A stretch of 64,000 nucleotides of DNA from Pseudenterobacter timonensis (GCF_900021175.1 NZ_FCOP01000011.1:620001-684000); one strand, 5' to 3'. Numbered from the stretch's first letter, positions 11,872 through 23,393 are shown. Notes: generated by a model not told the origin, from the sequence alone. Translations and numbers: made by a program.

Positions 11872-12660
11872 GTGATTGATAAATCTGCCTTTATTCATCC
11901 AACCGCCATTGTGGAAGAGGGCGCCGTTATCGGTGCCAACGTTCACATTGGTCCTTTTTGTATTGTTGGACCCCATGTCGAAATTGGTGAGGGTACCGTA
12001 CTGAAATCTCACGTAGTGGTGAATGGTCACACGACCATTGGCCGCGACAACGAGATCTATCAGTTCGCCTCCATCGGCGAAGTAAACCAGGATCTGAAAT
12101 ATGCTGGTGAGCCAACCCGTGTGGAAATCGGCGATCGTAACCGCATTCGCGAAAGCGTCACCATTCATCGTGGCACAGTACAGGGCGGTGGATTGACGAA
12201 GGTAGGCAGCGACAACCTCTTTATGATCAACGCCCATATCGCGCATGATTGTACGGTTGGAAGCCGCTGTATTCTCGCCAACAACGCAACGCTGGCGGGA
12301 CACGTATCGGTTGATGATTTCGCTATCATTGGCGGCATGACCGCGGTCCATCAGTTCTGCATCATCGGTGCGCACGTGATGGTCGGCGGCTGCTCTGGCG
12401 TGGCGCAGGACGTCCCGCCTTATGTGATTGCGCAGGGTAACCACGCTACGCCGTTTGGCGTCAACATTGAAGGGCTGAAGCGCCGCGGGTTTAGCCGCGA
12501 AGCGATCACCGCCATTCGTAACGCCTACAAGCTGCTTTACCGCAGCGGTAAAACGCTGGATGAGGTGAAGCCGGAAGTGGCCGCACTGGCGGAGCAGCAT
12601 CCGGAGGTGCAGGCGTTCATGACGTTCTTTGAGCGTTCAACGCGTGGTCTGATTCGTTAA
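11872..12660 (+). CDS. lpxA: UDP-N-acetylglucosamine 3-O-acyltransferase
   Basis: LpxA transfers 3-hydroxymyristate from ACP to the 3-OH of UDP-GlcNAc, the first and reversible step of lipid A synthesis. The 262-residue protein is a hexapeptide beta-helix (about residues 1-185) plus a helical C-terminal tail. The active-site histidines His122 and His125 lie in [13 protein letters not shown]. The start is GTG at 11872. Its stop codon overlaps the lpxB start by one base (TAATG at 12658-12662), so translation is coupled. Confidence 0.97.
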   Translation: MIDKSAFIHPTAIVEEGAVIGANVHIGPFCIVGPHVEIGEGTVLKSHVVVNGHTTIGRDNEIYQFASIGEVNQDLKYAGEPTRVEIGDRNRIRESVTIHRGTVQGGGLTKVGSDNLFMINAHIAHDCTVGSRCILANNATLAGHVSVDDFAIIGGMTAVHQFCIIGAHVMVGGCSGVAQDVPPYVIAQGNHATPFGVNIEGLKRRGFSREAITAIRNAYKLLYRSGKTLDEVKPEVAALAEQHPEVQAFMTFFERSTRGLIR

Positions 12661-13808
12661 TGGTCGATAAGCGTCCGCTAACGATAGCCCTGGTCGCCGG
12701 AGAAACCTCCGGCGATATTCTTGGTGCCGGGCTTATCCGCGCGCTAAAGCAACGCGTACCCAACGCCCGCTTTGTTGGCGTGGCGGGGCCGTTGATGCAG
12801 GCGGAAGGCTGCGAGGCCTGGTACGAAATGGAAGAGCTGGCGGTCATGGGCATCGTCGAGGTGCTTAGTCGCCTGCGTCGTTTGCTGCATATTCGCGCCG
12901 ATCTCACCCGCCGCTTTAGCGAACTCCAGCCCGACGTTTTCGTTGGCATCGATGCGCCTGATTTCAATATTACTCTCGAAGGTAATCTGAAAAAGCGGGG
13001 CATTAAAACCATTCATTATGTCAGTCCGTCCGTCTGGGCGTGGCGACAGAAACGCGTTTTCAAAATAGGCAGGTCAACGAATCTCGTGCTGGCTTTCCTG
13101 CCTTTCGAAAAAGCGTTTTACGACAAATTTAACGTTCCTTGTCGCTTTATCGGGCACACCATGGCGGATGCGATGCCGCTGGACCCGGATAAAAACGCGG
13201 CGAGGGCGCAGCTGGGTATCCCACCGGAGGCGCACTGTCTGGCACTGCTTCCTGGAAGTCGCGGCGCGGAAGTGGAGATGCTCAGCGCCGATTTCCTGAA
13301 AACGGCGCAAATTCTTCGCCAGACTTACCCCGATCTGGAAGTGGTAGTGCCGCTGGTGAACGCTAAACGGCGCGAGCAGTTTGAGCGCATCAAGGCGGAG
13401 GTCGCGCCCGATTTACAGGTTCACCTGCTGGACGGTAAGGGTCGCGAAGCGATGGTGGCGAGCGATGCGGCGCTGCTCGCCTCGGGGACGGCGGCGCTGG
13501 AGTGTATGCTGGCGAAGTGCCCGATGGTGGTGGGTTACCGTATGAAGCCCTTCACCTTCTGGCTGGCGGAGCGGCTGGTAAAAACTGACTACGTCTCCTT
13601 GCCTAATCTGCTGGCGGGACTTGAGCTGGTCAAAGAGCTGCTGCAGGATGAGTGTCAGCCGCAGAAGCTTGCCGACGCGCTGCTGCCGCTGTTGGCCAAC
13701 GGCAAAACCAGCCATAAAATGCACGATACCTTCCGGGAACTGCACCAGCAGATCCGCTGTAATGCCGATGAGCAGGCGGCTGACGCGGTGCTGGAGTTAG
13801 CACAATGA
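12660..13808 (+). CDS. lpxB: Lipid-A-disaccharide synthase
   Basis: LpxB joins UDP-2,3-diacylglucosamine to lipid X to form the tetra-acyl disaccharide-1-phosphate of lipid A. It is a GT-B-fold peripheral inner-membrane enzyme. The 382-residue product has the N-terminal [13 protein letters not shown] segment (about residues 13-25) and [10 protein letters not shown] (about 199-208), typical of family GT19. It overlaps lpxA by one base at the start and rnhB by four bases at the end (ATGA at 13805-13808), so lpxA-lpxB-rnhB is one translational block. Confidence 0.97.
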   Translation: MVDKRPLTIALVAGETSGDILGAGLIRALKQRVPNARFVGVAGPLMQAEGCEAWYEMEELAVMGIVEVLSRLRRLLHIRADLTRRFSELQPDVFVGIDAPDFNITLEGNLKKRGIKTIHYVSPSVWAWRQKRVFKIGRSTNLVLAFLPFEKAFYDKFNVPCRFIGHTMADAMPLDPDKNAARAQLGIPPEAHCLALLPGSRGAEVEMLSADFLKTAQILRQTYPDLEVVVPLVNAKRREQFERIKAEVAPDLQVHLLDGKGREAMVASDAALLASGTAALECMLAKCPMVVGYRMKPFTFWLAERLVKTDYVSLPNLLAGLELVKELLQDECQPQKLADALLPLLANGKTSHKMHDTFRELHQQIRCNADEQAADAVLELAQ

Positions 13809-14401
13809 TGGAATTTATCTATCCGCACACGCATCTTGTAGCGGGTGTGGACGAAGTAGGGCGTGGCCCGCTGGTTGGGGCGGTGGTGACGGCTGCCGTT
13901 ATCCTCGATCCGGCACGCCCGATTGCAGGCCTTAACGATTCAAAAAAACTCTCCGAGAAGCGTCGTCTGGCGCTCTTTGATGAGATCAAAGAAAAAGCGC
14001 TGGCCTGGAGTCTGGGGCGCGCAGAGCCGCATGAAATAGATGAACTGAACATTTTGCACGCCACCATGCTGGCGATGCAGCGCGCAGTTGCTGGGCTGGC
14101 GATTGTGCCGGAATATGTGCTGATTGACGGTAACCGTTGTCCTGCTTTACCCATGCCTTCGCTGGCGGTGGTAAAGGGTGACAGCCGCGTGCCGGAAATT
14201 AGCGCTGCCTCTATTCTCGCCAAAGTGACGCGCGATGCCGAAATGGCGACGCTGGATCTCTCATTCCCCCAGTATGGCTTTGCCCGGCACAAGGGGTATC
14301 CTACCGCTTTCCATCTGGAAAGGCTGGCTGAGCATGGCGCAACGGAACATCATCGGCGCAGTTTTGGCCCGGTGAAACGCGCGCTGGGACAGGTGTCCTG
14401 A
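13805..14401 (+). CDS. rnhB: Ribonuclease HII
   Basis: RNase HII cuts RNA in RNA-DNA hybrids and starts removal of single ribonucleotides from DNA. The 198-residue product carries the catalytic pair Asp16-Glu17 in [12 protein letters not shown]. Further conserved segments are YVLIDGN (about residues 102-108) and [10 protein letters not shown] near the end. It overlaps lpxB through ATGA and precedes dnaE, the replicative polymerase. I kept ATG 13805 because it gives the family length. Confidence 0.96.
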   Translation: MMEFIYPHTHLVAGVDEVGRGPLVGAVVTAAVILDPARPIAGLNDSKKLSEKRRLALFDEIKEKALAWSLGRAEPHEIDELNILHATMLAMQRAVAGLAIVPEYVLIDGNRCPALPMPSLAVVKGDSRVPEISAASILAKVTRDAEMATLDLSFPQYGFARHKGYPTAFHLERLAEHGATEHHRRSFGPVKRALGQVS

Positions 14402-14439
14402 ATCAATACGCAAGCAATTAAGTAACGCGGAATCTGAAG

Positions 14440-17400
14440 ATGGCTGAACCACGTTTCGTACACCTGCGGGTGCATAGCGACTACTCCATGATTGATGGGC
14501 TGGCGAAAACCGGGCCGCTGGTAAAAAAGGCGGCCGCGCTCGGCATGCCTGCGCTGGCGATCACCGACTTCACCAACCTGTGCGGTCTGGTGAAGTTCTA
14601 CGGAACGGCGCATGGCGCGGGAATTAAGCCAGTTGTCGGCGCCGATTTTCACGTTCAAAGCGAGCTGCTCGGCGAGGAGATGACCCAGTTGACGGTGCTG
14701 GCGATGAACAATACCGGCTACCAGAACCTGACGCTGCTGATCTCCCGCGCCTATCAGCGCGGCTATGGTGCGCAGGGGCCGTGGATCGATCGGGCGTGGC
14801 TCGCGGAGCTGAAAGAGGGCTTACTGCTTCTCTCTGGCGGACGGATGGGCGATGTCGGTAAATGCCTGATCCGCGGCAATAGCGCGCTGGCTGAACAGTG
14901 CGTCGCCTTTTATGAAGAGCACTTTCCCGACCGCTACTATCTGGAGTTGATTCGCACGGGGCGCGCCGACGAAGAGAGTTATCTGCACGCGGCGGTTGCT
15001 CTTGCGGAAGAACGTGGTCTGCCGGTGGTGGCCACGAACGACGTACGCTTTATCAACGCCGACGACTTCGACGCGCACGAAATCCGCGTCGCAATTCATG
15101 ACGGTTTTACTCTCGACGATCCCAAACGCCCCCGTAACTACTCCTCGCAGCAATATATGCGCAGCGAAGAGGAGATGTGCGAGCTGTTCGCCGACATCCC
15201 GGAGGCGCTGGAAAACAGCGTCGAGATCGCCAAGCGCTGCAACGTGACGGTGCGTCTTGGTGAATACTTCCTGCCGCAGTTCCCGACGGGGGAGATGACC
15301 ACGGAAGATTTCCTGGTCATGAAATCGAAAGAGGGTCTCGAAGAGCGTCTCGAATTTCTCTTCCCCGACGAAGAGGAGCGCAAAAAGCGCCGCCCGGAGT
15401 ATGACGAACGCCTGGACATAGAGCTTCAGGTTATCAACCAGATGGGCTTCCCGGGCTACTTCCTCATCGTAATGGAGTTTATTCAGTGGTCGAAGGATAA
15501 CGGCGTGCCGGTAGGGCCAGGACGCGGTTCCGGCGCGGGGTCGCTGGTCGCCTACGCGCTGAAAATTACCGATCTCGATCCGCTGGAGTTCGACCTGCTG
15601 TTCGAACGTTTCCTTAACCCGGAACGTGTCTCCATGCCTGACTTCGACGTTGACTTCTGTATGGAGAAGCGCGACCAGGTGATCGAGCACGTGGCGGACA
15701 TGTACGGTCGCGACGCGGTTTCGCAAATTATTACCTTCGGTACGATGGCGGCGAAAGCGGTGATCCGCGACGTGGGCCGCGTGCTGGGGCATCCTTACGG
15801 TTTCGTCGATCGCATCTCCAAGCTGGTGCCGCCCGATCCGGGCATGACACTGGCGAAAGCGTTTGAGGCTGAGCCGCAGCTGCCGGAAATTTACGAGGCG
15901 GATGAAGAGGTTAAAGCGCTTATCGACATGGCGCGCAAGCTGGAGGGGGTAACCCGTAACGCCGGTAAACATGCGGGCGGCGTGGTGATTGCGCCGACCA
16001 AAATTACCGACTTTGCGCCGCTCTACTGCGATGAGGCCGGGCAGCACCCGGTGACCCAGTTTGATAAAAACGACGTGGAATATGCCGGGCTGGTTAAGTT
16101 CGACTTCCTCGGCCTGCGTACGCTCACCATCATCAACTGGGCGCTGGAGATGATTAACAAGCGCCGGGAGAAGAACGGCGAGCCGCCGCTGGATATCGCC
16201 GCTATCCCGCTGGATGACAAGAAAAGCTTCGACATGCTGCAACGCTCGGAAACGACGGCGGTGTTTCAGCTTGAATCCCGCGGCATGAAGGATCTGATCA
16301 AACGTCTGCAGCCCGACTGCTTCGAAGATATGATCGCGCTGGTGGCTCTGTTCCGCCCGGGGCCGCTGCAGTCGGGGATGGTGGATAACTTCATCGACCG
16401 TAAGCATGGCCGCGAGGAGATCTCCTACCCGGATGTGCAGTGGCAGCACGAAAGCCTGAAACCGGTACTGGAGCCGACCTACGGCATTATCCTCTACCAG
16501 GAACAGGTAATGCAGATCGCCCAGGTGCTGTCGGGCTATACGCTCGGCGGCGCGGATATGCTGCGTCGTGCAATGGGCAAGAAAAAGCCGGAGGAGATGG
16601 CCAAGCAGCGTTCCATCTTTGAAGATGGGGCGAAGAAGAACGGCATCGACGGCGAGCTGGCGATGAAAATCTTCGACCTGGTGGAGAAATTCGCCGGGTA
16701 CGGCTTTAACAAATCTCACTCCGCCGCCTACGCGCTGGTCTCTTACCAGACGCTGTGGCTGAAAGCGCACTATCCCGCCGAGTTTATGGCGGCGGTAATG
16801 ACCGCCGATATGGATAACACCGAGAAGGTGGTGGGGCTGGTGGATGAGTGCTGGCGTATGGGGCTTAAGATCCTGCCGCCGGACATCAACTCCGGGCTCT
16901 ATCACTTCCACGTTAACGACGAAGGAGAGATCGTTTACGGTATCGGCGCGATCAAAGGGGTCGGCGAAGGGCCGATCGAGGCGATCATCGAGGCGCGCAA
17001 CAACGGCGGCTATTTCCGCGAGCTGTTCGATCTTTGCGCCCGTACCGATACCAAAAAGCTCAACCGTCGCGTGCTGGAAAAACTGATCATGTCGGGCGCG
17101 TTCGACCGGCTGGGGCCGCACCGCGCCGCGCTGATGAACTCGCTGGGCGATGCGCTGAAGGCGGCCGATCAGCATGCCAAAGCGGAGGCGATTGGCCAGG
17201 CGGATATGTTTGGCGTACTGGCGGAAGAGCCGGAACAGATAGAACAGTCTTACGCCAGCTGCCAGCCGTGGCCGGAGCAGGTGGTGCTGGACGGTGAGCG
17301 GGAAACGTTAGGCTTGTACCTGACGGGACACCCGATCAACCAGTATTTAAAAGAAATTGAGCGCTATGTCGGAGGCTACCGGCTGAAAGACATGCATCCG

Positions 17401-17922
17401 ACGGAACGTGGTAAAATTACCACGGCTGCGGGGCTCGTGATTGCCGCAAGGGTTATGGTCACCAAGCGCGGCAATCGTATCGGCATCTGTACGCTGGATG
17501 ACCGTTCCGGGCGGCTGGAGGTGATGTTATTCACCGACGCGCTGGATAAATACCAGCAGCTGCTGGAAAAAGACCGCATACTTATCGTCAGCGGACAGGT
17601 CAGCTTTGATGACTTCAGCGGGGGGCTTAAAATGACCGCCCGCGAAGTGATGGACATTGACGAAGCCCGGGAAAAATATGCTCGCGGGCTTGCTATCTCG
17701 CTGACGGACAGGCAAATTGATGACCAGCTTTTAAACCGACTCCGTCAGTCTCTGGAACCCCATCGCTCGGGGACAATTCCAGTACATCTCTACTATCAGA
17801 GGGCGGATGCGCGCGCGCGGTTGCGTTTTGGCGCGACGTGGCGTGTCTCTCCGAGCGATCGTTTACTGAACGATCTCCGTGGCCTCATTGGTTCGGAGCA
17901 GGTGGAACTGGAGTTTGACTAA
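14440..17922 (+). CDS. dnaE: DNA polymerase III, alpha subunit
   Basis: DnaE is the replicative polymerase subunit of the Pol III core (with DnaQ, also in this window, and HolE). The 1160-residue product has the N-terminal PHP domain ([10 protein letters not shown] near residue 10). The catalytic aspartates Asp401 and Asp403 lie in [15 protein letters not shown], and the palm/fingers region contains [15 protein letters not shown] tandem HhH region and an OB-fold (about residues 990-1075) precede the tau-binding C-terminus. It lies 38 bases after rnhB and 12 bases before accA. No frameshift or missing motif was seen. Confidence 0.97.
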   Translation: MAEPRFVHLRVHSDYSMIDGLAKTGPLVKKAAALGMPALAITDFTNLCGLVKFYGTAHGAGIKPVVGADFHVQSELLGEEMTQLTVLAMNNTGYQNLTLLISRAYQRGYGAQGPWIDRAWLAELKEGLLLLSGGRMGDVGKCLIRGNSALAEQCVAFYEEHFPDRYYLELIRTGRADEESYLHAAVALAEERGLPVVATNDVRFINADDFDAHEIRVAIHDGFTLDDPKRPRNYSSQQYMRSEEEMCELFADIPEALENSVEIAKRCNVTVRLGEYFLPQFPTGEMTTEDFLVMKSKEGLEERLEFLFPDEEERKKRRPEYDERLDIELQVINQMGFPGYFLIVMEFIQWSKDNGVPVGPGRGSGAGSLVAYALKITDLDPLEFDLLFERFLNPERVSMPDFDVDFCMEKRDQVIEHVADMYGRDAVSQIITFGTMAAKAVIRDVGRVLGHPYGFVDRISKLVPPDPGMTLAKAFEAEPQLPEIYEADEEVKALIDMARKLEGVTRNAGKHAGGVVIAPTKITDFAPLYCDEAGQHPVTQFDKNDVEYAGLVKFDFLGLRTLTIINWALEMINKRREKNGEPPLDIAAIPLDDKKSFDMLQRSETTAVFQLESRGMKDLIKRLQPDCFEDMIALVALFRPGPLQSGMVDNFIDRKHGREEISYPDVQWQHESLKPVLEPTYGIILYQEQVMQIAQVLSGYTLGGADMLRRAMGKKKPEEMAKQRSIFEDGAKKNGIDGELAMKIFDLVEKFAGYGFNKSHSAAYALVSYQTLWLKAHYPAEFMAAVMTADMDNTEKVVGLVDECWRMGLKILPPDINSGLYHFHVNDEGEIVYGIGAIKGVGEGPIEAIIEARNNGGYFRELFDLCARTDTKKLNRRVLEKLIMSGAFDRLGPHRAALMNSLGDALKAADQHAKAEAIGQADMFGVLAEEPEQIEQSYASCQPWPEQVVLDGERETLGLYLTGHPINQYLKEIERYVGGYRLKDMHPTERGKITTAAGLVIAARVMVTKRGNRIGICTLDDRSGRLEVMLFTDALDKYQQLLEKDRILIVSGQVSFDDFSGGLKMTAREVMDIDEAREKYARGLAISLTDRQIDDQLLNRLRQSLEPHRSGTIPVHLYYQRADARARLRFGATWRVSPSDRLLNDLRGLIGSEQVELEFD

Positions 17923-17934
17923 TACAGGAATACT

Positions 17935-18894
17935 ATGAGTCTGAATTTCCTTGATTTCGAACAGCCGATTGCAGAGCTGGAAGCGAAAATCGATTCTCTG
18001 ACAGCCGTGAGCCGTCAGGATGAAAAACTGGATATTAACATCGACGAAGAGGTGCATCGTCTGCGCGAGAAAAGCGTAGAGCTGACGCGCAAAATCTTTG
18101 CCGATCTCGGCGCATGGCAGATTGCCCAGCTGGCGCGTCATCCTCAGCGCCCGTACACCCTGGATTATGTCCGCCTGGCGTTTGATGAATTTGACGAGCT
18201 GGCAGGCGACCGCGCCTACGCTGACGACAAAGCGATTGTCGGCGGCATCGCGCGTCTGGACGGCCGTCCGGTGATGGTCATTGGCCATCAGAAAGGTCGC
18301 GAGACGAAAGAGAAGATCCGTCGTAACTTTGGCATGCCGGCGCCGGAAGGCTACCGTAAGGCGCTGCGCCTGATGGAGATGGCCGAGCGTTTTAACATGC
18401 CGATCGTCACCTTTATCGACACCCCTGGCGCCTACCCGGGCGTCGGCGCGGAAGAGCGCGGCCAGTCCGAAGCGATTGCCCGCAACCTGCGCGAAATGTC
18501 ACGCCTGAAGGTGCCGGTTATCTGTACCGTCATCGGTGAAGGTGGTTCCGGCGGCGCGCTGGCCATTGGCGTGGGCGATAAAGTGAATATGCTGCAGTAC
18601 AGCACCTATTCCGTTATCTCCCCGGAAGGCTGCGCCTCCATTCTGTGGAAAAGCGCTGACAAAGCGCCGCTGGCGGCTGAAGCGATGGGGATCACCGCTC
18701 CGCGTCTGAAAGAGCTGAAACTTATCGACAGCGTGATCCCGGAGCCGCTGGGTGGCGCGCACCGTAAGCCGGAGGCGATGGCTGAATCGCTGAAAGCGCA
18801 GCTGCTGGCCGATTTAGCCGATCTCGACGTGCTGAGCACAGAAGATCTGCTTAACCGCCGCTATCAGCGCCTGATGAGCTACGGCTACGCCTGA
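17935..18894 (+). CDS. accA: Acetyl-CoA carboxylase carboxyltransferase, alpha subunit
   Basis: AccA and AccD form the carboxyltransferase that moves CO2 from carboxybiotin to acetyl-CoA, giving malonyl-CoA for fatty acid synthesis. The 319-residue protein has a helical N-terminus (about 1-95) and a crotonase-like core. The core contains [20 protein letters not shown] (about 161-180) and [15 protein letters not shown] (about 200-214), whose backbone forms the oxyanion holes. It is the last gene of this cluster; a strong terminator follows at 18911. Confidence 0.97.
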   Translation: MSLNFLDFEQPIAELEAKIDSLTAVSRQDEKLDINIDEEVHRLREKSVELTRKIFADLGAWQIAQLARHPQRPYTLDYVRLAFDEFDELAGDRAYADDKAIVGGIARLDGRPVMVIGHQKGRETKEKIRRNFGMPAPEGYRKALRLMEMAERFNMPIVTFIDTPGAYPGVGAEERGQSEAIARNLREMSRLKVPVICTVIGEGGSGGALAIGVGDKVNMLQYSTYSVISPEGCASILWKSADKAPLAAEAMGITAPRLKELKLIDSVIPEPLGGAHRKPEAMAESLKAQLLADLADLDVLSTEDLLNRRYQRLMSYGYA

Positions 18895-18910
18895 GCCTCA
18901 TAAAATCTTA

Positions 18911-18938
18911 AAAGCCGCACGATGTTGCGGCTTTTTTT
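18911..18938 (+). terminator. Intrinsic terminator of accA
   Basis: AAAGCCGCA (18911-18919) pairs perfectly with TGCGGCTTT (18926-18934) and continues into a T-run. It closes the long envelope cluster before ldcC. Confidence 0.9.
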
Positions 18939-18993
18939 ATGCCTGCCGTTTTGCTCAGCTATGCTTATCTGATGTTTTTCAAGGAGGTAAGCC

Positions 18994-21132
18994 GTGAATA
19001 TTATTGCCATCATGGGACCGCACGGCGTCTTTTATAAAGACGAACCCATCAAGGAGCTTGAGCAGGCGCTGTATGCCCGTGGCTATCAGCTGATATGGCC
19101 GCAAAACAGCGCCGACCTGCTGAAGTTTATTGAGCATAACCCGCGGATCTGCGGCGTGATTTTCGACTGGGACGAGTATGACCTCGAATTGTGCAGCGAA
19201 ATCAACAAACTGAATGAATATCTGCCGCTGTACGCCTTTATCAACACCCATTCGACGATGGACGTCAGCGCGCAGGATATGCGCATGGCGCTCTGGTTTT
19301 TTGAGTATTCGCTGGGTATTGCCGAAGATATTGCGACCCGTATCGAGCAATATACGCAAGAGTATCTCGATAATATTACGCCGCCCTTTACGCGCGCGCT
19401 GTTTACCTACGTGAAAGAGGGGAAGTATACCTTCTGTACGCCGGGCCATATGGCGGGCACCGCCTATCAGAAAAGCCCGGTAGGCTGCCTGTTTTATGAT
19501 TTTTTCGGCGGCAACACCCTGAAGGCGGATGTCTCGATTTCAGTGACGGAACTGGGCTCGCTGCTCGATCATACCGGTCCGCATCTTGAGGCGGAGGAGT
19601 ATATCGCCCGCACCTTCGGCGCCGAGCAGAGCTATATGGTGACGAACGGCACTTCCACCTCCAATAAAATTGTCGGCATGTACGCCGCACCCGCCGGCAG
19701 CACGCTGCTGATTGACCGTAACTGTCATAAATCGCTGGCCCATCTGCTGATGATGAGCGATGTAGTGCCCCTGTGGCTGAAGCCGACGCGAAATGCGCTC
19801 GGTATCCTGGGCGGCATACCACGCCGCGAGTTTAGCCACGACGCCATTGAGCGCAAGGTGGCCGCGATCCCCGATGCGAGCTGGCCGATCCATGCGGTGA
19901 TCACCAACTCCACCTATGACGGACTGCTCTACAACACCAACTGGATCAAGCAGACGCTGGATGTTCCCTCGATCCATTTTGACTCCGCGTGGGTGCCTTA
20001 CACCAACTTCCACCCCATCTACGCCGGTAAGAGTGGGATGAGCGGCGAGCGGGTGCCGGGAAAAGTATTCTTCGAAACGCAGTCGACGCACAAAATGCTG
20101 GCGGCCTTCTCGCAGGCCTCCCTTATCCATATTAAAGGCGAGTATGACGAGGAGACCTTTAACGAAGCCTTTATGATGCACACCACCACCTCGCCGAGCT
20201 ATCCGCTGGTCGCTTCCATTGAGACGGCGGCCGCCATGCTGCGAGGTAATCCGGGCAGACGGCTGATCAATCGTTCGGTGGAGCGTGCCCTCCATTTTCG
20301 AAAAGAGGTGCAGCGCCTGAAGGAGGAGGCGGACGGCTGGTTCTTCGATATCTGGCAGCCGGAGGAGATTGACGAGGCGGAATGCTGGCCCGTTGCGCCG
20401 GGTGAAAGCTGGCACGGCTTCAGGGAGGCGGACGGGGATCATATGTTCCTCGACCCGGTGAAAGTCACCATTCTGACGCCCGGCATGGATGAGCAGGGCA
20501 CGATGGGCGAGGAGGGGATCCCTGCGGCGCTGGTGGCGAAATTTCTCGACGAACGCGGCGTGGTCGTTGAGAAAACCGGCCCTTACAATCTGCTGTTCCT
20601 CTTCAGCATCGGCATCGATAAAACCCGGGCGATGGGGCTGTTGCGCGGATTAATGGAGTTCAAGCGCGCCTACGATCTTAACCTGCGGGTAAAAAACATG
20701 CTGCCCGATCTCTACGCCGAAGATCCCGATTTTTACCGCAACATGCGCATTCAGGATCTGGCTCAGGGGATCCATAAGCTTATCCGCCAGCATGAACTGC
20801 CGCGCCTTATGCTGCAGGCATTCGATGTGCTGCCCGTGATGAAACTCACCCCGCATCAGGCCTGGCAGCGTCAGGTCAAGGGCGAGGTGGAGACCGTTGA
20901 GCTGGAGCGGCTGGTGGGGCGCATCTCCGCCAATATGATCTTGCCTTATCCGCCCGGAGTTCCGCTGTTGATGCCCGGTGAGATGATTGCCGCAGAGAGC
21001 CGCGCGGTGCTCGACTTTCTGCTGATGCTCTGCTCCATAGGCCGCCACTATCCCGGTTTTGAGACCGACATCCACGGCGCGAAGCGGGATGAAGAGGGCA
21101 ATTATTGGGTACGTGTCTTAAAAGAGGGCTAA
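18994..21132 (+). CDS. ldcC: Lysine decarboxylase, constitutive (LdcC-type)
   Basis: This PLP enzyme decarboxylates lysine to cadaverine in the cytoplasm, as a decamer of dimers. The 712-residue protein has the N-terminal wing domain (about 1-130), the fold-I core with the PLP-binding Lys367 in QSTHKML, and the C-terminal domain. It is called LdcC rather than the acid-induced CadA because of its place between accA and yaeR and the absence of an adjacent cadB antiporter gene. Its N-terminus (MNIIAIMGPHGVFYKDEPIK) also fits LdcC. AAGGAGG precedes the start. A 7-base inverted repeat (21138-21144 with 21163-21169) follows the stop. Confidence 0.95.
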   Translation: MNIIAIMGPHGVFYKDEPIKELEQALYARGYQLIWPQNSADLLKFIEHNPRICGVIFDWDEYDLELCSEINKLNEYLPLYAFINTHSTMDVSAQDMRMALWFFEYSLGIAEDIATRIEQYTQEYLDNITPPFTRALFTYVKEGKYTFCTPGHMAGTAYQKSPVGCLFYDFFGGNTLKADVSISVTELGSLLDHTGPHLEAEEYIARTFGAEQSYMVTNGTSTSNKIVGMYAAPAGSTLLIDRNCHKSLAHLLMMSDVVPLWLKPTRNALGILGGIPRREFSHDAIERKVAAIPDASWPIHAVITNSTYDGLLYNTNWIKQTLDVPSIHFDSAWVPYTNFHPIYAGKSGMSGERVPGKVFFETQSTHKMLAAFSQASLIHIKGEYDEETFNEAFMMHTTTSPSYPLVASIETAAAMLRGNPGRRLINRSVERALHFRKEVQRLKEEADGWFFDIWQPEEIDEAECWPVAPGESWHGFREADGDHMFLDPVKVTILTPGMDEQGTMGEEGIPAALVAKFLDERGVVVEKTGPYNLLFLFSIGIDKTRAMGLLRGLMEFKRAYDLNLRVKNMLPDLYAEDPDFYRNMRIQDLAQGIHKLIRQHELPRLMLQAFDVLPVMKLTPHQAWQRQVKGEVETVELERLVGRISANMILPYPPGVPLLMPGEMIAAESRAVLDFLLMLCSIGRHYPGFETDIHGAKRDEEGNYWVRVLKEG

Positions 21133-21190
21133 CGACTTGCACGTCTTTGGATTTAAGAGTTAACGTGCAGCATCATAAAAAGGAGAAGCT

Positions 21191-21580
21191 ATGCTGGGTT
21201 TAAAACAGGTTCATCATATTGCGATTATTGCCACCGACTATGCCAGAAGTAAGGCCTTTTACTGCGATATTCTGGGCTTTACGCTGCTGGGTGAAGCGTA
21301 CCGCGCAGAGCGGGACTCCTGGAAAGGGGACCTGGCGCTGAACGGACAGTATGTGATTGAACTCTTCTCCTTTCCTTTTCCGCCCGCGCGTCCGAGTCGC
21401 CCCGAGGCCTGCGGTTTGCGCCATCTGGCCTTTAGCGTTGAGGACATTGACCAGGCGGTGGCTCATCTGCACGCCCACGGCGTAACGTGCGAGGCGATTC
21501 GCGTCGATCCCTTTACCGACAAGCGATTCACCTTTTTTAACGATCCCGACGGTCTGCCGCTGGAGCTTTACCAGCAGTAA
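21191..21580 (+). CDS. yaeR: VOC-family (glyoxalase/dioxygenase fold) protein YaeR
   Basis: A 129-residue protein made of a single vicinal-oxygen-chelate module pair (HHIAIIATDYARSKAFYCDI at the start, GLRHLAFSVEDID in the middle, PDGLPLELYQ at the end). Conserved His and Glu residues at these points (about His8, His76, Glu125) are the usual metal ligands of the fold. It resembles glyoxalase I but its substrate is not established as far as I know. The gene has AGGAG upstream and ends just before a terminator hairpin. The position between ldcC and tilS matches E. coli. Confidence 0.92.
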   Translation: MLGLKQVHHIAIIATDYARSKAFYCDILGFTLLGEAYRAERDSWKGDLALNGQYVIELFSFPFPPARPSRPEACGLRHLAFSVEDIDQAVAHLHAHGVTCEAIRVDPFTDKRFTFFNDPDGLPLELYQQ

Positions 21581-21597
21581 GGCCGCCGTTATGTGAT

Positions 21598-21625
21598 AAT
21601 GCCTGCACTGTCGGGCATTTTTTTC
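21598..21625 (+). terminator. Intrinsic terminator of yaeR
   Basis: AATGCCTG (21598-21605) pairs with CGGGCATT (21612-21619), with one G-T wobble, followed by TTTTT. It lies only a few bases before the tilS start and argues against a tilS start upstream of it. Confidence 0.8.
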
Positions 21626-21631
21626 GTCGCT

Positions 21632-22918
21632 ATGATCATATCTTCTGTCGCACAAGCTGTTTCTCCTTACCGCCAGCTGCTGGTGGGGTTTAGCGGCGGG
21701 CTGGATTCCACCGTACTGCTGCACCGGCTGATGCGCTGGCGCGAGCGGGAGCCTGATGTACGCCTGCGCGCCCTGCATATCCATCATGGTTTAAGCTCCC
21801 GTGCGGATGAGTGGGTAGCCCATTGTGAAACCCTCTGCCAGCAGTGGGATATCCCGCTGATTGTTGAGCGTGTCACCCTTACTGAGGAAGGGCTGGGAAT
21901 AGAGGCGCAGGCACGCAAAGCACGCTACGCGGCGTTTAAAGCGCATCTTCTCCCCGGCGAAGCGCTGGTGACGGCCCAGCATCTGGACGATCAGTGCGAA
22001 ACATTCCTGCTGGCGCTTAAGCGCGGGAGCGGCCCTGCGGGGCTGTCCGCCATGCCTGCGCGCGCCGATTTTGCCGGTACGCAGCTTCTGCGCCCGCTGC
22101 TTGGCGAAACGCGCGGCCAGCTGGAGGCCTGGGCGCGCGAACATCACCTGCGCTGGATAGAGGATGAGAGCAATCAGGATGACAGCTACGACCGCAACTT
22201 TTTACGTCTGCGCGTTCTCCCGTCCCTTAATCAGCGCTGGCCTCATTTCGCGCAGGCGACAGCCAGAAGCGCGGCGCTATGCGCGGAGCAGGAGAGCCTG
22301 CTGGATGAGCTGCTCAGGGAAGAGTTAGCCGCTGTTACGACGGCTGAAGGGGCGCTGCTCATCCCGCCGCTCGTCGGGATGAGCGACGTGCGCCGCGCCG
22401 CGCTGCTACGCCGCTGGCTGGCTGTTCATGGCGCGCAGATGCCCTCCCGCGCAATGCTAAGCCGTATCTGGAGCGAAGTGGCGCTGGCACGAGAGGACGC
22501 CGCGCCGCGCCTCTGTCTGAACGGATATGAAGTGAGGCGCTTCAGGGAGGCGCTCTGGTGGATAACGTCGCCGCCTTCGCTTCGGGATGACGTTCTGCAC
22601 GGCTTAACCACTGGTCAGCCATTCACGTTGCCTCAGGGTGGCGGCACGGTCTGGCTGCGCGGGCAGGGCAACGTGCGCCCGCCGCAGGCGAGTGAGGAGG
22701 TGACGGTGCGCTTTCGGGCAAGTGGCCTGCTGCATATTGTCGGGCGTAGCGGCGGGCGTAAGCTTAAAAAAATCTGGCAGGAGAGTAACGTCCCGCCCTG
22801 GCGTCGCGATACTACGCCGCTGCTGTTCTATGGGGAGCAACTTATTGCGGCGGCAAACTTGTTTGTCACCCGGGAGGGTTGGGCTGAAGAGGGGCTGCGT
22901 TTCGAATGGACACAATAG
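21632..22918 (+). CDS. tilS: tRNA(Ile)-lysidine synthase
   Basis: TilS attaches lysine to C34 of the CAU-anticodon tRNA-Ile, changing its codon from AUG to AUA. The product from ATG 21632 is 428 residues. It has the N-type ATP pyrophosphatase loop FSGGLDSTV at residues 20-28, the central helical domain, and a C-terminal tRNA-binding domain ([19 protein letters not shown], about 364-382). An in-frame ATG at 21593 lies at the base of the yaeR terminator and is unlikely to be used. The N-terminal dozen residues differ from E. coli and no good ribosome binding site is visible, so the exact start is uncertain. Confidence 0.93.
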   Translation: MIISSVAQAVSPYRQLLVGFSGGLDSTVLLHRLMRWREREPDVRLRALHIHHGLSSRADEWVAHCETLCQQWDIPLIVERVTLTEEGLGIEAQARKARYAAFKAHLLPGEALVTAQHLDDQCETFLLALKRGSGPAGLSAMPARADFAGTQLLRPLLGETRGQLEAWAREHHLRWIEDESNQDDSYDRNFLRLRVLPSLNQRWPHFAQATARSAALCAEQESLLDELLREELAAVTTAEGALLIPPLVGMSDVRRAALLRRWLAVHGAQMPSRAMLSRIWSEVALAREDAAPRLCLNGYEVRRFREALWWITSPPSLRDDVLHGLTTGQPFTLPQGGGTVWLRGQGNVRPPQASEEVTVRFRASGLLHIVGRSGGRKLKKIWQESNVPPWRRDTTPLLFYGEQLIAAANLFVTREGWAEEGLRFEWTQ

Positions 22919-22939
22919 CGGGCAGCCAGGCTGCCCGCT
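22917..22939. terminator. Hairpin between convergent tilS and rof
   Basis: AGCGGGCAG (22917-22925) pairs with CTGCCCGCT (22931-22939) around the loop CCAGG. It lies between the 3' ends of tilS (plus) and rof (minus), where a two-way terminator is expected. There is no clear T-run on either side, so its strength is uncertain. Confidence 0.45.
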
Positions 22940-22945
22940 GGATTA

Positions 22946-23206
22946 TCAGGATTCGCTCACCACAACGGTGCCGATTTGCGGATGGCTGAAGCTGGCAATT
23001 TTATCGAGGCGGAGTTCGCGCGTGGCGCCTGACTCTTCCACTACCAGGTATTCAACATTTTTACGTAAGACCAGATCGCTGGCTTTCGCCTCCAGCATCT
23101 CGCCATCTTTTAACTGCAGCGACAGAACAAGGTGATGCATGCAGGCGATTTCGAGATTATCGTAGTCATCACAGTTGATGGGTTGATAAGTTTCATTCAT
23201 TGACAT
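22946..23206 (-). CDS. rof: Rho-binding antiterminator Rof
   Basis: Rof (YaeO) binds the transcription terminator Rho and inhibits its RNA loading. The small acidic protein (86 residues from ATG 23206, or 84 from the in-frame ATG at 23200) reads [19 protein letters not shown] at its start and ends IGTVVVSES, matching enterobacterial Rof. The start overlaps the 3' end of yaeP: the 84-residue start lies in AATGAATGA, where the yaeP stop also lies. The two genes are therefore translationally coupled. Confidence 0.93.
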   Translation of the reverse strand: MSMNETYQPINCDDYDNLEIACMHHLVLSLQLKDGEMLEAKASDLVLRKNVEYLVVEESGATRELRLDKIASFSHPQIGTVVVSES

Positions 23207-23393
23207 AATCGCTCACCAGTAAATTCGCAGCAGCGTACGCCGCTTTTTCCCTGACCGATTCTGAAAGGCTGTCATCCGAGGCCATTTCATTAAGTGTTTT
23301 TAATACACACCCCAACGCATCCGGGACGTAGCCCAGATCACCACTGGCAATTTCCGCATAGCGTTTGCGAATTAATTCACAATAATGATTCAC
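23193..23393 (-). CDS. yaeP: Small conserved protein YaeP
   Basis: A 66-residue protein of the UPF0253 family with no known biochemical role. It is almost identical to the E. coli protein as I remember it ([20 protein letters not shown], then [19 protein letters not shown]). It is the first gene of the yaeP-rof pair, transcribed away from yaeQ, and its last 14 bases overlap rof. The constant pairing with rof suggests a link to Rho control, but that is inference only. AGGAGG lies upstream of the ATG on the minus strand. Confidence 0.9.
   Translation of the reverse strand: MNHYCELIRKRYAEIASGDLGYVPDALGCVLKTLNEMASDDSLSESVREKAAYAAANLLVSDYVNE

Noticed and set aside
14821..17175. 784-codon open frame on the minus strand
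   Set aside because: It lies opposite dnaE, which is a certain gene. Its low-complexity Arg/His/Leu composition is typical of an antisense shadow in GC-rich DNA.
18994..21132. Acid-inducible lysine decarboxylase CadA
   Set aside because: There is no cadB or cadC nearby and the place between accA and yaeR is that of ldcC.
21138..21169. TGCACGT/ACGTGCA inverted repeat after ldcC as a terminator
   Set aside because: The loop is 18 bases and there is no T-run, so termination is not supported.
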